From contig NZ_JAUNTS010000007.1 in NCBI RefSeq assembly GCF_030538595.1, forward strand, positions 1-64,000: a DNA stretch of 64,000 nucleotides. Reading direction: 5' to 3'. The notes under the pieces are model-generated. The model made no database searches, was not told the DNA's origin, and was given only the letters and a program-made list of their open reading frames with translations. The DNA comes from Kocuria sp. Its GTDB lineage: Bacteria; Actinomycetota; Actinomycetes; Actinomycetales; Micrococcaceae. Of the stretch, positions 61,843-64,000 are shown piece after piece; position 1 is the stretch's first letter, and the number at the start of each line of letters is the position of its first letter. A program made the position numbers and the translations under genes.

Positions 61843-62679
61843 TCACTCCAGGGATTCCACCGCGATCTTGTAGCTGATCCGGTGGGTATCCCCCGGTGCC
61901 ACGGTCACGTAGTCATTCAAGGCATTGGCGCCTTCCACGCAGAGCATCTGGGTCCACTCTTCATCTGCAAAATCCCCCATGGCGCGTGCCTTCTCCGTCC
62001 ACGGATTCCACACCACCGTGTTGGCAGCGCCCTCCATGGTGATGTGCAGCTTGCGGCCCAGCAGGGGGTCCAGCACCGTCAGGGTTTCACCGCTGCGATA
62101 CACCCGGTCCGTCTCACCGGTGAACGTCACGGCACCGTCCTGGGTCACCGTGTCCTCCCCGCTCACCTTGTCCACGTAGTCCACACCGTCCAGCCCTTCA
62201 ACCGTGACAGAGCGGATGTCGCCTACGGCCAGGTAGGTGTGCAGGGCTTCTTCAATCTCCAGTGGTTGATCGCCCGTGTTGGTGGTGGCCAGTTCCAGCT
62301 TCAGCTCCGCACCCACTGTCACGGTGTAGCGGCAGGCGAACGCATGAGGGAAAGCAGCACGGGCCTCCTGGGAAAAGTCGTCCTGACTCAGGGAGAACAC
62401 CGCCACGGCGTCGTCGGAAGAATCCAGGTACCACGGGGTGGTGCGTGCGTAACCGTGTGCGGGAGTCCGGTCTCCGTGACGTCCGGGACCGAACCACGGA
62501 AAACAAATGGGCACGCCCCCGCGGATGGCTTTGCCCTCCACAAAGTGCGCCTGGCGGGAGAGAAACAGCACGGGATCCTGCCGAGCCGGCGTCCAGGAGG
62601 CCACGTGGGCTCCCTGTTGGTACACAGTTGCAATTCCGGAGTCATTGGCCAGCGCGAGCGGCTGTTGCAGAGCAGTCAT
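61843..62679 (-). CDS. D-hexose-6-phosphate mutarotase (aldose 1-epimerase-like)
   Basis: A 278-residue galactose-mutarotase-fold protein of the YeaD group. QGAHVASW, PVLFLSRQAHFVEGKAIRGGVPICFPWFG, HGYARTTPW with the catalytic His, and the C-terminal FADEEWTQMLCVEGANA segment are typical. It interconverts alpha and beta anomers of glucose-6-phosphate. The ATG at 62679 is followed by a standard N-terminus; the longer frame is rejected. Downstream of the symporter gene on the same strand, with a stem-loop between. Confidence 0.9.
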   Translation of the reverse strand: MTALQQPLALANDSGIATVYQQGAHVASWTPARQDPVLFLSRQAHFVEGKAIRGGVPICFPWFGPGRHGDRTPAHGYARTTPWYLDSSDDAVAVFSLSQDDFSQEARAAFPHAFACRYTVTVGAELKLELATTNTGDQPLEIEEALHTYLAVGDIRSVTVEGLDGVDYVDKVSGEDTVTQDGAVTFTGETDRVYRSGETLTVLDPLLGRKLHITMEGAANTVVWNPWTEKARAMGDFADEEWTQMLCVEGANALNDYVTVAPGDTHRISYKIAVESLE

Positions 62680-62694
62680 GAGCCCACCATATGC

Positions 62695-62735
62695 TGATGG
62701 CCCCCACTCACCACAGGGGTGACCGGGGGCCATCA
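62695..62735 (-). terminator. Stem-loop after the symporter gene
   Basis: TGATGGCCCCC (62695-62705) pairs perfectly with GGGGGCCATCA (62725-62735), and the 19-nt loop has a further TCACC/GGGGTGA pairing. It lies 17 bp after the minus-strand symporter stop. No U-tract. Confidence 0.65.
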
Positions 62736-62752
62736 GAATGACGACGACGCAG

Positions 62753-64000
62753 TCAGCGTCCCGTGATCTCGTAGGTGTCGATACCACCGTCATGGCCACG
62801 CATGAACAGGTCCACCTCCGACTTGCCCGCCCGCAACTTGGGGTCGTTCTTGAGGTAGTACCTGGTCTCACGGACCACCAGGCCGGAGAGGATGATCAAG
62901 CCCAGCAGGTTGGGCAGGGCCATCAGACCGTTCATGACGTCCGCAAAGTTCCACACGGCTTCCAGGGGAATGGTGGCTCCCACATACACCACGCAGGAGT
63001 AGAAGATGCGGTAAGGCATCACACCACCGCGGCCGAACAGGCGCTCCATGCAGCGCTCGCCGTAGTAGGCCCAGCCCAGAATGGTGGAGTAGGCAAACAT
63101 GACCAGCCCCAGGGTCACGATGATGTGGCCCCATTCGCCCGGCAGACCGTGGCTGAAGGCTTCACCGGTCATGGTGGCGGCAAACTCGCTGCCTTCTTGC
63201 CACACACCCGTGGTGATGATGACCAGTCCGGTGCAGGAGACCACGATGATGGTGTCAATGAAGGTCTGGGTCATGGACACCAAGCCCTGACGCACGGGGT
63301 GCGTGGTCTGGGCGGAGGCAGCAGCAATGGCCGCAGAACCCATACCGGATTCATTGGAGAACATGCCGCGAGCCACACCCATCTGGATGGCCAAGATGAT
63401 GGCAGACCCGGCAAAACCACCCACGGCTGCCGTCCCGGAGAAGGCATCGGTGAAGATCAGGGCAATGGCGGCGGGGATGTCTGCCACGTTGACCAGCAGG
63501 ATGAACAGGGCGCCCAGCACGTAAAACACGATCATGAACGGGACAAAAGCAGAGGTCACACGGCCGATGGACTTGATACCGCCGACCAGAACGGCCAGGG
63601 TCAGAACCGCCAGAATGGCACCGGTTGCCCGGGTGGGGATGTCAAAGGAAGCCACCACGTTGCTGGAGATCGAGTTGCCCTGCGTCATGTTGCCAATGCC
63701 GAAAGAGGCCAGTACGGCGGCAATGGCAAAGAACAGCGCCAGGAACTTACCGAATCCATTGGGAATGCCGCGCTGCAGGTAGTACTGCGGGCCACCGGAA
63801 ATCTCTCCCTTGGCATCCGTGGTGCGGAAGCGAACACCCAGGAAGGCTTCCGAGTACTTGGAGGCCATGCCCAGCACACCCGTGACCCACATCCAGAACA
63901 GCGCGCCGGGGCCGCCGATGGAGATGGCGGTGGCCACACCCACAATGTTTCCCGTACCCACAGTGGCCGCAAGAGCCGTGGTCAGGGCCTGGAATTGTGA
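62753..64000 (-). CDS. Sodium:alanine symporter family (AGCS) transporter, 5' end outside the window
   Basis: 415 residues of the C-terminal part are visible; the frame is open to the window edge, so the N-terminus is missing. The first visible residues [25 protein letters not shown] include the AGCS signature. Further signatures are [21 protein letters not shown], the internal NESGMGSA motif and about nine transmembrane segments. It imports alanine or glycine with Na+. The C-terminal tail is charged and acidic. Confidence 0.95.
   Translation of the reverse strand, partial: SQFQALTTALAATVGTGNIVGVATAISIGGPGALFWMWVTGVLGMASKYSEAFLGVRFRTTDAKGEISGGPQYYLQRGIPNGFGKFLALFFAIAAVLASFGIGNMTQGNSISSNVVASFDIPTRATGAILAVLTLAVLVGGIKSIGRVTSAFVPFMIVFYVLGALFILLVNVADIPAAIALIFTDAFSGTAAVGGFAGSAIILAIQMGVARGMFSNESGMGSAAIAAASAQTTHPVRQGLVSMTQTFIDTIIVVSCTGLVIITTGVWQEGSEFAATMTGEAFSHGLPGEWGHIIVTLGLVMFAYSTILGWAYYGERCMERLFGRGGVMPYRIFYSCVVYVGATIPLEAVWNFADVMNGLMALPNLLGLIILSGLVVRETRYYLKNDPKLRAGKSEVDLFMRGHDGGIDTYEITGR

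Overview
The window comes from a GC-rich actinobacterium, most likely a member of the Micrococcales (Micrococcaceae-like). The evidence is actinobacterial family content (a 32-residue bS22-type ribosomal peptide, DUF3073, DUF4244 pilin, MarP, a GlxR-type Crp, a sterol-carrier ortholog), frequent GTG/TTG starts, ATGA/GTGA translational coupling, and many genes with a TANNNT box 6-7 nt before the start codon and little or no Shine-Dalgarno sequence, which suggests leaderless mRNAs. No rRNA, insertion sequence, prophage or CRISPR array was seen. One tRNA (tRNA-Pro, CGG) is present.

Layout. 1-9.5 kb: bS22, a FadR/GntR regulator behind NADP-glutamate dehydrogenase, an ArsR regulator, an AcuC deacetylase, a TrkH/TrkA potassium uptake pair, a membrane-anchored esterase and a CPBP protease. 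9.5-19.1 kb (minus strand): proC, a TIM-barrel isomerase, Ppx/GppA, topA, then a trhO-methyltransferase operon bracketed by two paralogous FMN-binding-fold proteins. 19.4-27.4 kb: a DUF1998-type helicase and a Tad/Flp pilus locus (CpaE-like, TadA, TadB, TadC, pilin, TadE, Rv3654c-like). 27.5-41 kb: a family A polymerase, CoA-type NUDIX, nth, acs, marP, crp, a second NUDIX, ridA, DUF4177, a class A PBP, a metallophosphoesterase and tRNA-Pro. The topA-helicase-tad-acs-marP-nth-crp-ridA-PBP-phosphoesterase order is recognisably that of the Mycobacterium tuberculosis Rv3646c-Rv3683 region, with local losses and insertions.

41.1-42.3 kb holds no intact gene but contains strong palindromes. 42.3-49.9 kb is a purine block: purC-purD on the minus strand, and asparaginase, sterol-carrier, membrane protein, purF and purM on the plus strand, followed by DUF3073. 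50-64 kb: clpB, a CDP-alcohol phosphatidyltransferase pair, a cation-diffusion transporter, a single-chain tandem HAD phosphatase, a divergent TetR/epimerase cassette with visible operators and flanked by two near-identical 78-bp hairpin repeats, a DEAD-box RNA helicase, a small DoxX-like protein, a hexose-6-phosphate mutarotase and a sodium:alanine symporter cut by the window end.

Most of the window is housekeeping. The least explained signals are non-coding: a composite GTACGCAAA/TTTGCGTAC element with 21-bp spacing, present near both ends of the window with the same geometry; the 78-bp hairpin pair around the TetR/epimerase cassette; and long near-perfect palindromes at most convergent gene junctions. 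These are candidates for an undescribed dispersed repeat or termination system, not a proven one. All functional calls rest on reading the sequence and on family knowledge; no database search was run.
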